Part shown: one piece after another, positions 11,303 through 23,650 of the stretch
How the letters are laid out: each line of letters begins with the position of its first letter
How positions within the stretch are numbered: position 1 is the first letter of the stretch
From: Moniliophthora roreri
Taxonomy: Eukaryota > Basidiomycota > Agaricomycetes > Agaricales > Marasmiaceae
Assembly: GCA_001466705.2 (NCBI GenBank)
Contig: LATX02000200.1
Location: 2,265,407-2,329,406 of the forward strand
Length of the DNA: 64,000 bases
Reading direction: 5' to 3'
Position numbers and translations under genes: made by a program
The notes under the pieces: model-generated
Seen by the model: the letters and a program-made list of their open reading frames with translations, nothing else
Database searches by the model: none
What the model was told of the DNA's origin: nothing

Positions 11303-11815
11303 ACACGGAGTAGTTATATACTTTTATTAAGGACTTGGTCTCTCTCCACCGCCTATGAATGCGCTTTTCATAGAACATTCTGTAGGACAGGCCGTATCAT
11401 AACTCGGATAGTTAATGTGGGAGATACGCACCTATGGGTGTCGTTGGTCATTAAACAGCAGTGAATGTACAACAAGTGCGTATTATAACAAGACGTCATG
11501 GTAGTTCACAACACTGTCAAACCCACCAGAAGATGCATATTCGAGTACCCTAGTCACGGCCGCGATCATGTCAACTCAAATACGTTTGCAACTCAGTTCG
11601 CGAGCTTGTACATTCGGCTTCTGCCTGCGGAGGTTTACTGTAGTGGTGTCAGTGAAGACAAGTTTCGGCGCTTAAAACTCTTCTATAGCTCGTTCTGGTA
11701 AAGGTTTTCCATTGAACTACATACTGCCAAATTGTCAATTAATGAGATCCATTATGCTCCGTATCTAGGAAATACATATTTATTACTATACTACCACTGT
11801 TTCCTGCGACCAGAT
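11303..11815. other. Intergenic region between convergent genes
   Basis: This is the 3' flank of both the DUF6535 gene (+) and glutathione reductase (-). It contains a 67-codon frame at 11498-11701 without recognisable similarity. AT-rich stretches are consistent with the two polyadenylation regions. Nothing else was seen. Confidence 0.4.
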
Positions 11816-13620
11816 CTACCGCAAAGTAACGAGTTCTATAACAAGGGTTTTAGCACGAGTTCGGGTTGACACAGCGAGATACGTACCTTCAGCGGAAGTA
11901 GGATGAATGGCCACGGTATCATCAAAGTCCTGCTTGGTCGCTACATGCAACAGAGGTTAGCTCACACGATAACAAAAGGCCAAAGAGGCACGCACCTTTC
12001 ATCTTGACAGCAACCGCGAAACCCTGCATGGCCTCGTCACTGCCCATACCAATGATATGCACACCGACAACGCGTTCCTCCGGTCCAACGCAGACAAGCT
12101 TGTACATCGAAGGCTCTTTGTGCTCTTCAGGGACCATGGAGAAGTATAAGGCACGGAAGTTGGATTTGTCTAGCATACGACAGATTCAGTATGCGAGCAC
12201 AGTCAAGAAAAGAATGATACACACAGATCTTTACTTGATCATCGCCGTACTTTTTGCGCGCTTGAGGTTCCGTGAGACCGACGGTTCCAATAGTAGGGTG
12301 TCTGAGTGAAGTTAGTCAACGTCAGAAAAGGCAGTCCTTTCGACTCACGAGAAGACAACCGTAGGGATATCCTCGTAGCTAAGCTTGTCGTTCTTAAATT
12401 TCTCGGGGCCAAACAACCGGTTGGATAGTCTTCGACCAGCAGCAATAGCAACTGGAGTTAACAGTGCCTTGCCTTGAACATCGCCGATGGCGGTAATACC
12501 CGGAACGGATGAGATCTGGTATTCATCAACAATCACGTTACCCTGCTCGTCCAGTTTGACGCCCAACTCTTCAAGACCCATGTTCTGAGTCGACGCCTTG
12601 CGACCAATAGCCCACAGGACACAGTCAACTTCAATGGCTTCGCCGTTATCCTTGTGAACAGTTAGGGTCTGGCCCTTCTGACCCTCAATCTTCACGACCT
12701 TGCTAGTCTTGTGGATCTTAACGCCGCTCTTCTCCATCCACGGGGTGAGGACCTGCTGCAGAGAGGGATCGAAGGTTCTAAGGACTGTTTCGCCACGAAT
12801 AACGAGGTGGGTCTCGCTGCCCAGCGCATTAAAAACGCCAGCAAGCTCTACTGCGATATATCCCGCTCCGACGACTGCAACTCTCTTCGGTTGCTCCTCG
12901 AGTTCAAAGAACCCGTCCGAGGTGATACCGAGACTTGCTCCGGGTATGTCATCATCGCTGGGAACAGTCGGGTATCCACCGGTAGCGATACAAATTTGGT
13001 CCGTATTGAGAGTATACTTGCTCTTTCCGTCTGGTAAGGTCACTTCTACGGTATTGCGCGATGTGAGGCGGCCGAAACCTTGGTGGAACTCTACGCCTTC
13101 CTTGTCAAAATTGCTGTGATATATGCCGTTGAGCTTGCGGATGTAGGCGTCGCGTTGAATTTTGAAGGAAGACCAATCGAATTTGGGTGCATCGGGGAGA
13201 CCTTCTAGCTTGTAACCTTTGGCGTGATAAATGAGCTTCTCTCGGAGGTCGGCTGCATGCCACATGATCTATTGCACAGAGCATGTTAACACTAGTGCAA
13301 AAAGTGTCGACACTTGCAGTATACTCGCCTTCTTTGGCACACAACCTAATGAAAAAAACTTATCAGAACATTTTGGTGATTACAGCAAGAAGCATTTTTA
13401 CGCACCAACATTGACACAAGTACCACCAAGATGAGGAGTCATTTCAACCACAGCGACCTTCTTGCCATATGATGCAGCACGTCTCTAGATCCCTGGTTTA
13501 GCATAGGTTTCCTTGCGAGGTCAAGTATCGACGCACCGAACTTCCGCTTCCTCCGCTACCACCACCGATTATCACGTAGTCATACTTCTCCGCTGTGGGT
13601 TTATTGTAGATAGGAGGCAT
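11816..13620 (-). CDS. Glutathione reductase (NADPH)
   Basis: This flavoenzyme reduces glutathione disulfide with NADPH. The protein starts MPPIYNKPTAEKYDYVIIGG (13620) with the FAD-binding GGGSGGSGSSRRA. The redox-active disulfide motif GGTCVNVGCVPKK is split by an intron. The NADPH-binding fold shows VVGAGYIAVELAGVF, the second FAD motif GITAIGDV, and the C-terminal dimerisation domain ends with the active-site HPTSAEE and LVTLR. All exons join in frame. One intron (donor at 13328-13327) begins with GC instead of GT, in the context AAG|GCGAGT. The other introns I checked are GT-AG. No mitochondrial presequence is visible at this start. The gene is convergent with DUF6535 and divergent from the amidohydrolase, separated by 1.1 kb. 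The call is secure. Confidence 0.95.
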
Positions 13621-14725
13621 CTTCAAAGGAGTATTGGTCGTGAAAGTCCTCGATATCTAATGCCAGGGATATTAGCCCAACATATACATCAAGTAAAAGA
13701 AAACCGAGTCTCACCAAGTTTAATCGCTGAGCGGCCCTAATGGTCGAAGAGGAGATGGGGGGCAGTTTGGCTAAACTCCCTCGAGTGACAGGGAGATGAT
13801 ATAGCGCCAGGATTTATATATTTATAACGGATCGATAAGCAGGTGAGTAATATAGCGGTGGCTCTGTGGACCGGACGCAAAAAATCGCGACCATAGGTCA
13901 CCTGATGAATACGCGCTTTGTCAGTCCTTCCGCAGGACCCGTGTTCGACCACTCATCGACCGCTTTCTGCCCGAAATTTGGATCCCGTGTCCTCGGGATA
14001 TGTATAGCAAGAACCTACATACGGCTGTATTCAAATTCAACGTGGATGTCTGTCGATTTCACGGTAGACAATGCCAAAGCTTCAATCAAGCTGCCTGTCA
14101 AATCTGAGGCGGATATCTTTTTGGCCCTTTTCTGGCGCCATCACTAGAATAACTGTCCGCAGGCTGTCCGTAATAGTAATCCTCACGACACTCAATCCAA
14201 GACTCGCACAGACGACAAGGGTCCTAGCATCTTTATACTTTTCACCTAGGCTAGGATACATGGATACATACGGCAGGAAACTCATTATTCCTTCGAGCAG
14301 CCTTCAATCCGTTGAAACCTTCGGTGCCATTAGCCCATTCTGTTCAGCTCTTTGCCAACACCTCATGGTTTCAGCGACCCAGCGGCGGCCCCTGTCGAAT
14401 CAGCTCAGGCGGTCGACCTCCACCACAAGTGATACTTAGTGATCTAGCCGTCGTCAACCGGTGCGACAATGGAAGAATATTACTGGGGGCATCGTTCGGT
14501 GGCGTGGTGGTGGTCGCAGCTACCCGCTCTTTTCACATTTTGCTATATCAACTGTTTCGATAATGTTAGTATAATAAATCGAAGCATATCAGGCCCGACG
14601 GTGGAGCGGCTTGAACTAATAAACGCCGAAACCCTACATTCCTAAGTAACTGTCATCATAATATCTCGCATCAGTAGAATTTAAAACAGTGAAATCGAAC
14701 TATTCGGTCCTGCACACAACACCCC
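13621..14725. other. Divergent intergenic region
   Basis: These 1.1 kb between the starts of glutathione reductase (-) and the amidohydrolase (+) must hold both promoters. Open frames at 13866-14147, 14071-14439 and 14312-14563 (+) resemble no family I recognise and lack intron structure. I treat them as chance. No clear TATA box can be assigned. Confidence 0.4.
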
Positions 14726-17700
14726 ATGTCATTCAAGTGTGATTCACCCCAACCTCGCAAATCCTTGACAATTACGAGTTCAAGTCTATGGTGCACGCAA
14801 CTGAGACCATTTCCAAAAGTTTTGATTCTTTCCGTTGCCCTCGTCCTCACGTCTCTCCTTTACCCAAAGGTCTCCTATCATCGCCGGACACTCGCAGAAG
14901 AGGATCTCGCTTCAGAATGGCACGATGACATGCCATATCGAGAGCAGGCCTGGTGGGATATCTCTACGGAATACCCTTACCCACGCGTTCTGGAGTACCA
15001 AGTCAACGAAGGGACATGGCTCAGACTCGATATACACCCAAATAGTGGAGATGTCGTGTTTGACATATTGGGTGACTTGTATTGCATCCCGGGGACGGAG
15101 GCGTATGATTTCCACGACGAGTCAACGCGACGTGCACGGCCGATCCTGCTCGGAATACCATACGACTCAGATCCGCGGTTCTCACCACGGGGCGATTTGT
15201 TGGCGTTTCGTAGCGATGCCGAGCTGGGAGTGGATAATTTGTGGGTTCTACCGTGGAAAGGGTGCGATGCAATGGACGTTAGACCAATCTCGAAGGATAG
15301 GGTATTGGCAAGTGCGCTGGAATTGAAGAGTACGGAGGATGAGTTGCTTGCAAAAGGTGTTAAGGAGACTGAGGAGAGAAAGCATCGTCGCTTGATTAGG
15401 GAAGGCCGAATAAATGGTCGGATCAAATTTTTTTTTCAATTCGCGAAAGCTTATTTTCATCCTAGCTCAACGCATCACCAACGAAACTTGGAGATACGTC
15501 TCTGGCCCGCGGTTCTACCCATCTGGTTCTAAAGTCATTGGCACAAAATGGTATCAAGGTCGTGTCACTCTCGGTGCACCAGAAGGATGGGTGTATCCTT
15601 TACCTGCATCTATCCCGCAAAGCATCCCTGTTGGAAGCGGGAAACGCGTTATTGGACGGACTTTGCCGCCTGGCAGAACCATAGAGGAGTATGCGAATCT
15701 CCAAATCGGTCCCGAACAGTTCACCTTCAACGGCGAAGATGTCTTGATATACGCCAAGAATATCGTGGACAGTTATACGACTACTGAGAACAAAGGTCTG
15801 GTTGCTGTCCTCCAGGCGCATCCACCTCATCTCATTCACATTGTTTACAGACCCCTTCAAAGGAACGTATGGGATCTTTTCACGGAACCTAACGACAGGA
15901 CTGGAGTCAGTCCTCGTCGATGGCAGTCCGGGTGGTGCCGTTCGCCCGGAGATTTCTAGAGATGGTTGTACACTGGCTTTCGTCCGGCGTTCGCGAGACC
16001 ATGGTGTCCTCGTACTCAAGTAAGTACTGTCATCTTCTCACGTTTTCTCAAAACTCAAACAGCACCTCGCAGAGACTTGACGACAGGAACGATACATCAT
16101 GTATGGAACGGTCTCTCAACGGAATTCAGCACCAGTTGGTCTTCTATCAGCGGCTCTTACCCTTCATTCGCGTTCACTCCCTCGGACGATGCGGTTGTCA
16201 TATGGGCTCGCGGTCAGATACATCACATTCCATTGTCTGTGAATGAACGTGGAGAAAGAGTAGTTGGAGGAGTGCCGAGACCTATCCGGTTCTCTGCGAC
16301 TATTGAACAACGCATCGCGGAAACGATCACTGCTGAAGTGGACCTTGTTGGATTGGAAACCCAGGATACTCAGCGAGTTCATGCATTCAAGGAGCTCCGT
16401 GTCGATGAATCGGGATCTCAGGCCGTGTTTCAAGCCGCTGGTGTAACTGTCGTACAGGTGATAGGAGAACACAATGTCACCAAAGTTCCGGTGTTAGACC
16501 AGACGTCTCCATATTATTCGCCTTCCTTCGTTCCTGGGGCCAATCATCTTGTACTTCACGCAAAATGGTCTGATACCGGTCTCACAACATTCGAACTCGC
16601 CGATATCCAGACTGGGGTTGCATGCGAGTTGACCGGTCTTCCTCTCGGAAGATATTTTTCTCCGGTACTCTCCCAGTCGAACAACACCACCCGTTACATC
16701 GCGTTTATCAAGAGCGATGGTGATCTACTCACCGGGAGTATAATCGCCACTGCTAACCCAGGAATATACGTCGGAAGCGTCAATCTTCCCCCAAACGCCT
16801 CATCTAGTACCCAAATCCCTATCTCTGATATACGTTTCGTGTCGTCGAGTGTTGACACCACCGCGTTCAAGGAAATCCTACTAGATTTCCTGTCGGACTC
16901 GGAGCTGATGGTTCAATACACCGACCAGACATTTACCATCGACCTATCTGCCGGAACCAACGCGGATGGGGAGTACGATATCCAGACCGTTACTACGGCG
17001 AAGGTTTCAACTGAAATTGCATCGACATCCAGTGCTGTACGGGATTATGATGCTTTTGTGGAGAATTCGCATGTTTATCTGGCGGCAAGGAAGGATGCGA
17101 AGGATATCCCATTGTGGGCGAAACCGGGGAACAGCACAAAAGGTCTTGCGCGTTTGAGTGCGCATGGTGGGCATTCGATTATTTGGAGTCGTGATTTCAA
17201 GAAGCTATTCTGGTTACTGGGTAAGTAGAGTATGCTCATTTTTGGTGAACCATATGTGCTCATCATTATGTAGGCCCCATACTCCATTCATTCGAAGTCT
17301 CAAAATTAGGACAATGTGTCCGGCAAATTCGGCAAGACCCAGAAACTTTTGGAGCCAAATGTTTGGATAAACTCGTCGAACAACAAGAAATCTCTGTGTC
17401 ACATTCTACGGATATCGCTCGATTCAAGGAAGAAACAAAAACCACTGAGGGTTCTGATAAGATCCTCGCCATTATAAACGCGAAAATTATGACCATGGAA
17501 AACGGTGTAGAGGAACATGACTTGATCCAGAACGGTATATTACTCGTAAAAGATGGCTTAATCAGTGCTGTTGGGGACTCTTCAAGCGTTCGAATTCACG
17601 CGAACACCACTACTATCGACGCTCAAGGAGGTAAAGGTTTTTCTCCTACTCGGTCATTCAGTTCTCAACATTATCTTCAGCGTTTGTTATTCCCGGGTTC

Positions 17701-19098
17701 TTCGATGCTCATGCCCATTGGAGTGGACCGATCTTTCGTTTTCCAGCCAAGTCGTGGGAGATGCAGGCGTTCCTGGCTTATGGTGTTACTTCAATGCACA
17801 AGTATGAATTCCCTACGTACTACACCATGTCTTCCAAACTGATTTTGCTGTTTATCTAGTCCAAGCTCAATGACGGTCAACACCTTCATAGAACGGAGTC
17901 GTTTGGAAAGCGATCAATTTGTCGGTCCTAGGGTGCTCACCACTGGCTCACCCTTGTTCGCCGGAACGTGGACAGGCTTGCACGAAGAGATTGCTGATGA
18001 AGAACAGGCGTACTCGGCCTTGTACAGGATCAAAGCTGAGGGTGGTCCTATCAGCCATTCGTACAAGAACTACCAACTTCCCTCTCGGTATATCGCCCTC
18101 TCGTTTTTCGCTGCTCACGGATCTAATGCAATTCACACAGTGCTTCACGCCAACGTTTACTCAAGGCAGCTCGCAAGCTTGGTATGCTCTGCGTACCAGA
18201 AGGTGGTGCGAATTGGGATTGGGGGTTGACTTATATCATTGATGGTACGGTTACTGCTCAATTCTTGAGCTGCTCATCAACTTATTTATACACGCAACGC
18301 AGGGATGACGACACATGAACACAATCTGCCTGTACCTGTAATATATGATGATGTTGCGCAGCTATTTGCTCATAGCGGTACAGTCTATACGCCTACCCAT
18401 CTTGTTCACTATGGTGGGCTTCTTGGAGAAGTCCATGTATGGGCCAATCATGATGTCCCGAATGATCCCAAGTATGTCTATGATAGTGTTCGTGTGCAAA
18501 GCAGTCCTGATTGAGATGCATTTCAGGTTGAGAAAATATGTACCGCACGATATACTGGAAGGTCTAACAGAGTCGATAGCAGCACCTTCGTATGGTGTGG
18601 AATTTCATGACTGGATCAATTCGCCCACTGATTACAACATAGCATACACTTTATTCAATGTCTCTGCTTCGGCAGCGAGGATGTCGCGACTAGGTGTACC
18701 TTTACACATAGGAGCACACGGTGAAAATCCCAAGGGACATAATTATCATGCTGAGATGTTCTTTGCAAAGCAAGGTGGGCTCAGCAACTATGAGGTGAAG
18801 TTGGCTTCTTGGCTGTCAAGTTCGGGCCTAACAGTATCTCCTGTAGGTACTCAAAGCTGCCATCACGACTGGCCCACAGACATTCGGTCTCTTCGCTTCT
18901 ATCGGCTCGTTGACCCCAGGAAAGTTGGCTGATTTTCTGATCTACCAACCTGGCATTGACTTACTCGATGGTCCTATCGAGAACACGCGAGCATTGAGAT
19001 TCGTTGCGCGGGGTGGAAGGATATGGGATGCTTCGAGTATGAATGAAGTTTGGCCCGTCGCGCGCGATGCTCAGACCATGCCTGTCTTTAATCCTTGA
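14726..19098 (+). CDS. Membrane-anchored TolB-like propeller / amidohydrolase fusion
   Basis: A long gene whose exons join in frame from MSFKCDSPQ (14726) to PVFNP-stop (19098), giving well over 1,000 residues. Residues about 30-50 form one hydrophobic segment (PKVLILSVALVLTSLLYP), a likely signal anchor. The next part has repeated propeller-type strands such as DPRFSPRGDLLAFRSDAELG, GPRFYPSGSKVIGTKWY and RPEISRDGCTLAFVRRSRD. The C-terminal part is an amidohydrolase barrel: ILAIINAKIMTM, GILLVKDGLISAVG, the metal-binding HxH in FFDAHAHWSG (His codons at 17710 and 17716), TTHEHN, LHIGAHGE, and FGLFASIGSLTPGKLADFL near the end. The fold hydrolyses C-N bonds, often in peptides or cyclic amides; the real substrate is unknown. 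Bacterial and fungal proteins with this same order are known. Intron boundaries I checked are GT-AG. I see no lesion. Confidence 0.92.
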
Positions 19099-19587
19099 TT
19101 TTCGCAGGGATTCTCAGGAATGGATTTCGTTTACATCAACCACGTCGAACTTCGAGTAATACATGTACAATCCTTATTCACTTCCGGGAAGAGACATTGC
19201 AAGTGGGCGAATCTATCACTTGCGTGGATCAATCGGCACTTCCCCTGAGCTGCAACCTCCCAGAGATATTCAGGAAAGCTAAGCATATATTTCGTATAGG
19301 GATCATAGGAAGATGCACGAAAGACCCAGCATAAGGTGTCCTCAAGTCGACCATGAAAAAGGTAGGCAAGGGAGCGAGCGTGGGCTAGAAGGAGACGACG
19401 AGCTGATGAAGCTTTCGATCCGCTAGAGCATCTGCGCGTGGAATGACGGTTATAATAGTTGAAGCGATTGTTCTGCATACCACCCAAACGAGCCAAATTC
19501 TGTCCCCGGTAGGAACTGGCGTGGGCCTGAAAATCGGAGCCCTCCATCGATTACGTAGCAGGGAGAAGAAATTCGCAGTTCCGAGTC

Positions 19588-19835
19588 CGAGTTTACGAGG
19601 ATTCGTCTTCTTCTGCCATGTTTTTCCTTATAGGAAGGTATAAGTGGGGTGAGAAAGTCATGTCTGATAGATGTCGATAGATTGTTTTATTTGGTTCGTT
19701 TCGTCGTTCCACTTCGCTCTCATCGTCATTAGTACTGATTAGCCCTAGAAAGTTTCCGCAAAACCGCAACACCAGAAACGGACCCGTAATTGCCACCGGA
19801 CCCCGATGGCCCACTGTGGCAAGTTCAGCATATCT
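19588..19835 (+). repeat. Repeat also present, decayed, at 30300-30860
   Basis: This CpG-containing stretch begins GAGTTTACGAGGATTCGTC and ends near CCCACTGTGGCAAGT. It aligns with 30303-30427 and 30770-30862. The 30-kb copy has TG or CA at several of the CG sites and carries about 340 extra bases in the middle. It is non-coding as far as I can see. The surrounding 19099-20082 has no recognised gene. Confidence 0.75.
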
Positions 19836-20082
19836 CACTCATCCATTTGGCTTGCTATCACTCGATTCTTCAATATTCACCGAAAAAAGCAGGATCGCTT
19901 TTACATCGAATGCTTTCTCAGACTGACAGCAATTATGCTCATCTCCATCAATGACAAGAATCTTGTTCCAAATATTAACTCGCCAACGGCGGAGAATTAC
20001 AGGGTATATTATAGTTGGTATATACTATATACTAGAGACAACCTAATATTCATAAAGCGTTCGGGAACGGTCAGAACGTCGC

Positions 20083-22197
20083 TTAGAGACGGCTAGATAT
20101 CCAAGATTGCCCCTGTTCGGCGTGGCCTACTGGCAGAGTTTGCAATGAGTCCACAAACGCGTCCCAGCTCTGGTCAGAAACGATAGGCGCCGTGATATAA
20201 TCCTGCACATCCAGCCTTGCGAGAAGACTCTCCAGTTCGGGGAGAAGAGCCGTCGCACAGTCGACCTCCATTCTCTGCTGATCTCTTCGAGCTATTCCAA
20301 CGGACTCCGAATACCATGCAGAATCGAGCTTCATGACACTGGCAACAAAAAGGTCCAGGATGCGACGGTCCACGTTTGCGGCTAAGGCGGACTCGTAGGC
20401 CAGTCGAAGACCTATCGCCACCATCAGCGCCTGGCATTGTGGGAGCATCCGGCGCTCGAACTCGGGATTTCGGTGGTTGGAATGAGACTTGAGCAATTGC
20501 TGAAGTTCGGTGATTAATGCCTGTTCGTGTCGGTAAAGAACGCTGGTAGGATCGGTAGGTGGTGGCGGCTGAATTCGTCCTAGGACCACCTCTCCTGCGA
20601 ATCCTATCGTGGTTTATGGTGAGCCCTGGTCGAAATACGGTGTTTTAGGCAACTTACGTATAGAGGTAACCAGAACGTCGCCTTCAGCTATGGCCGCACC
20701 TCTCATGTCAGCCTATTGAAAAGGGAATTCAGCTCCGGATAACACCAGAAGCAAGTTTTACGCACATGCAAGACAGAAATTTGGTTCACCTTACTCAGCC
20801 CTTGCACGCCACATCTGTCTCCAAGCACTACTGGGATAGAAAGGGCGAACTGGAGTGTTGTGGCTTTGAAGACAGTTGCAATGAAATGCTGCCGATACAT
20901 GTCTCGTTTTGCTTCCACAAACAGTAAATGCGCTATCTCAGAAAATGCTTCCAATACGAGAGTCTGAGCAATTGAGGTGAGGACTGGAATGTACTGGGTA
21001 CTAAAGTTGATGATTGCCCTTGGTCTGCCAGTGGAAGAGTCGATGACCTTTCTCCGTGAACTGTAACGACCAGCGATGTAAGAGGAGATGCGCATGGCTG
21101 AGATTCCCACTGCTCCCATAGAAAGAGTCCCACTAAACACCCGATGGATACTCCGGAAGAATGAGGCACGCATATCCTTCCCTCTCTCGGGTGTTCCCAG
21201 GAGTGCTGAAGACGGCAGGCACACTTGCTTGAAATAAGTGATAGCGTGCTTTACAGGACTCGAACCACCTGAAACCTGTTAAGCATTGATACTGCAGGTC
21301 AGAAGTGTAACATACCCCGAGGAGGTAGAACTTTGCAATTAATATTTGAATTCATTCTGTGCCCATCGTTTAAGTGCACCATGAAAGGTTTGACTCCCCT
21401 ATCCTCCCCACCGACGAGCAAACGCGCAAATACAACTGCTATCATAGGAATACCGCAAGGGGCTGTAGGCGGCATATACCTGGTACAATCGTTCAGGTTT
21501 CCTCGATGAAAACGGATACTATTGTACTCACTTGGCCGCCTCCTTAACCGGACTGTTTAACATAAAATCACCGCTCGAGAGCATTGTGGCAGTCGTTTCC
21601 ATGTTTATGACATCTAAACCGTGTCCAACTTCAGTCAAGCAGAATTGCCCTCTGAGTCAGATGATAAATCATTAGTTAAAACGGAGTGACACGCGGTCCT
21701 GAAAGACTTCTCACACGATCTCGAATTGCAACATTTTCTCCAACAACGTTGTTAAATCGTTTCTTTTCGAGGCATACGTGGCGAGGGTACCAAGACATAA
21801 GTTAAAGTGGATTGCTAGAAGGCTGCCGACTGAACCATCCTGTTGAAAAAGCTTTCACAGACGGACGCACTGACAAAAATAACATCAACATACCATGATA
21901 TGAATGGGGTCCCCACTGGGGTCTGTTAGATTGCCGGTTTACGAAACGGATTGGGAAGGAACTCACTGAAAAGCCCAGTATTTAGGTGACAGATTGAGAA
22001 TGTCGTCTGCGGTGAGTTCTGCAAAAGTCTTGTTCATAAACTGTCATTATTCAGTGAAGGGGTAAATCCTTACGGTAGGCATTCACTACGGATTTGCAGC
22101 GTTCATAGCTGAGTGAGACGCGTTCCTCGAAGGATAATTGTTCGGTACGGATTCTCCAAAGGGGCGAGCGAGCGAGTTGGGATGTGATCCTGGACAT
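20083..22197 (-). CDS. Acyl-CoA oxidase (peroxisomal beta-oxidation)
   Basis: Minus-strand multi-exon gene starting MSRITSQLARSPLWR (22197). Blocks in order are FEERVSLSYERC, LSPKYWAFH, GQFCLTEVGHGLD (the FAD/substrate-facing strand region), FARLLVGGEDRGVKPF, VLPPRGGSSPVKHAIT, RISSYIAGRYSSRRKVID, LGDRCGVQGLSKVNQ, and DMRGAAIAEGDVLVTSI. The protein ends WISSRL. The enzyme makes trans-2-enoyl-CoA from acyl-CoA and passes electrons to oxygen. The final SRL matches a type-1 peroxisomal targeting signal. Introns are GT-AG and every junction I checked keeps the frame. It belongs to the divergent oxidase/dehydrogenase-like group common in basidiomycetes, so chain-length preference cannot be predicted. 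Confidence 0.9.
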
Positions 22198-22313
22198 CTT
22201 TTCAGCGAGAACCTGAAGGGCATTCGAATAAAAGGTACCAGTTAAAAGCTTCTACCACCGAATATATGAGCACACATGCGGCGGTACCGAACAGTTTGGC
22301 GGTTTTTTGACGT

Positions 22314-22730
22314 TTACAGGTATAATTCCGGAATGCAACGGAAGCGATTAATGCGCATAAGATTGCGCCTACTAACAGCATGGTCCCTCCAAATGAGGTA
22401 TGCCGCACGTAGAGACAGAATTAATCGCATGGCGAAATGTATTCGAAGGGGGAACATGTGAAGAGTCACCATAGTGAACATCCGATTGCCGGGGGCGAAA
22501 TCAGGGACATCGAGATGGTGGCACTTGCAACCTCTGGCTTGGAATGCCACGAGAAGCTCTTGGACCGCTAGAATGGTATCTCGAGCCGTCGAAAAAATGT
22601 TCAAGTCTTGATATAGACTACTGGTACCATTAAAAAACCTAGCGTACGTAGCAGTCTGACCAGAACGTATTCCAAATTGGTTGCCGACAGCCGTGCCAGG
22701 CAACAATGGTGGAGTTCGAGGGCAAGCCAT
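22314..22730 (-). CDS. Hypothetical protein, weak call
   Basis: A 138-codon frame lies just upstream of the acyl-CoA oxidase on the same strand, starting MACPRTPPLLPG. The middle (SSLYQDLNIFSTARDTIL and following) looks more protein-like than the end. An overlapping frame at 22202-22408 has a hydrophobic stretch (GTMLLVGAILCALIASVAF). They could be exons of one small membrane protein, but I cannot find a reliable splice pair and recognise no family. They may also be chance frames in the oxidase promoter. Confidence 0.25.
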   Translation of the reverse strand: MACPRTPPLLPGTAVGNQFGIRSGQTATYARFFNGTSSLYQDLNIFSTARDTILAVQELLVAFQARGCKCHHLDVPDFAPGNRMFTMVTLHMFPLRIHFAMRLILSLRAAYLIWRDHAVSRRNLMRINRFRCIPELYL

Positions 22731-22740
22731 GGGTGGTGTA

Positions 22741-23650
22741 CTGACAAGCAGTTTTGTTTTGTGCTTGCTCTACGTGTGAAACCTCTGCCAGGAATACCAA
22801 CGAAAGAGTATCATTAGGTTGTCATAGTTCGCTTGCTGAATGTTCTAGAAGCCAGATCTGAGGCGGAACTTTCCATGACAGTGACGAGCATGCATGGAAG
22901 GGCCTGTACGCCTGAGTTCCAAAATTGGCAGAGCGTGGTTTATGATCGAGATTTCTGTTCTGAGCCAGGAAGGCTGCTGAACCTGGCGCATCTCACAGTA
23001 AGATGTATACGCCCAAGAACTCCGCTACGTCCTCTACCAGTAGTGACTTCGGATGAGGAGATTGTGAGACGAGCAGCAAGCAGATTATGACGTACGGTAT
23101 ACACGCTTCGTCAATCCGATGTCTTCCAGCTAAATGAGGGCGAAAACGTAAAGATATTCAGACAAAATGACGGTGATTTGGGAAGGAAGGATAGCTAGCG
23201 CTGTTGGTTGATCGTTGGAAGAGTTGGAGGAGTAGAAGAGAGCTGAGAGAAGCACGTGCGAGAACCATGTACCAGGCTCCCACGGTCTCGAGCCCGGAAG
23301 CATCTCTTGCTCACGTTTTGTTTTCGGCAGAATATTAGAAGTAACAATTGTAGCCAAGTAGCTAGAACACTTGTAATGGGATGATCCCATATTTTTGGTT
23401 GCTCTCTATTCAAACACTGCACCGTACTTACTGTGAAGTTTGGAATCCCGTCGCGTTGGTCGGTGTGGGCATTCTTGTAACCAGTCCATGGACCACCGCT
23501 CCCAACTTCTATTAATTTCTCTTCATCCCTCCTGACTGATGGTGGTGTAGTCGCTCACTAATCTCTGTCCAGAGCACATATGAACTCGCTCGCAAACAGT
23601 TGGAATTGATCTATCAAATACAGCTGTTGCAAAGAAGATCTTTGTTCTCA
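22741..23650. other. Intergenic transition zone
   Basis: This is the last CpG-containing sequence before the repeat-rich part. Open frames at 22833-23090 (+) and 23130-23422 (-) were not recognised. CpG becomes rare from about 23.6 kb onward, marking the border between the gene island and the decayed region. Confidence 0.4.

Noticed and set aside
13866..14563. Overlapping plus-strand frames before the amidohydrolase
   Set aside because: They overlap each other in different frames and show no family-like blocks; they probably lie in promoter sequence.
6173..22197. Secondary-metabolite gene cluster
   Set aside because: A P450, an amidohydrolase and an oxidase are present, but there is no core synthase, transporter or cluster regulator, and glutathione reductase is a housekeeping gene.
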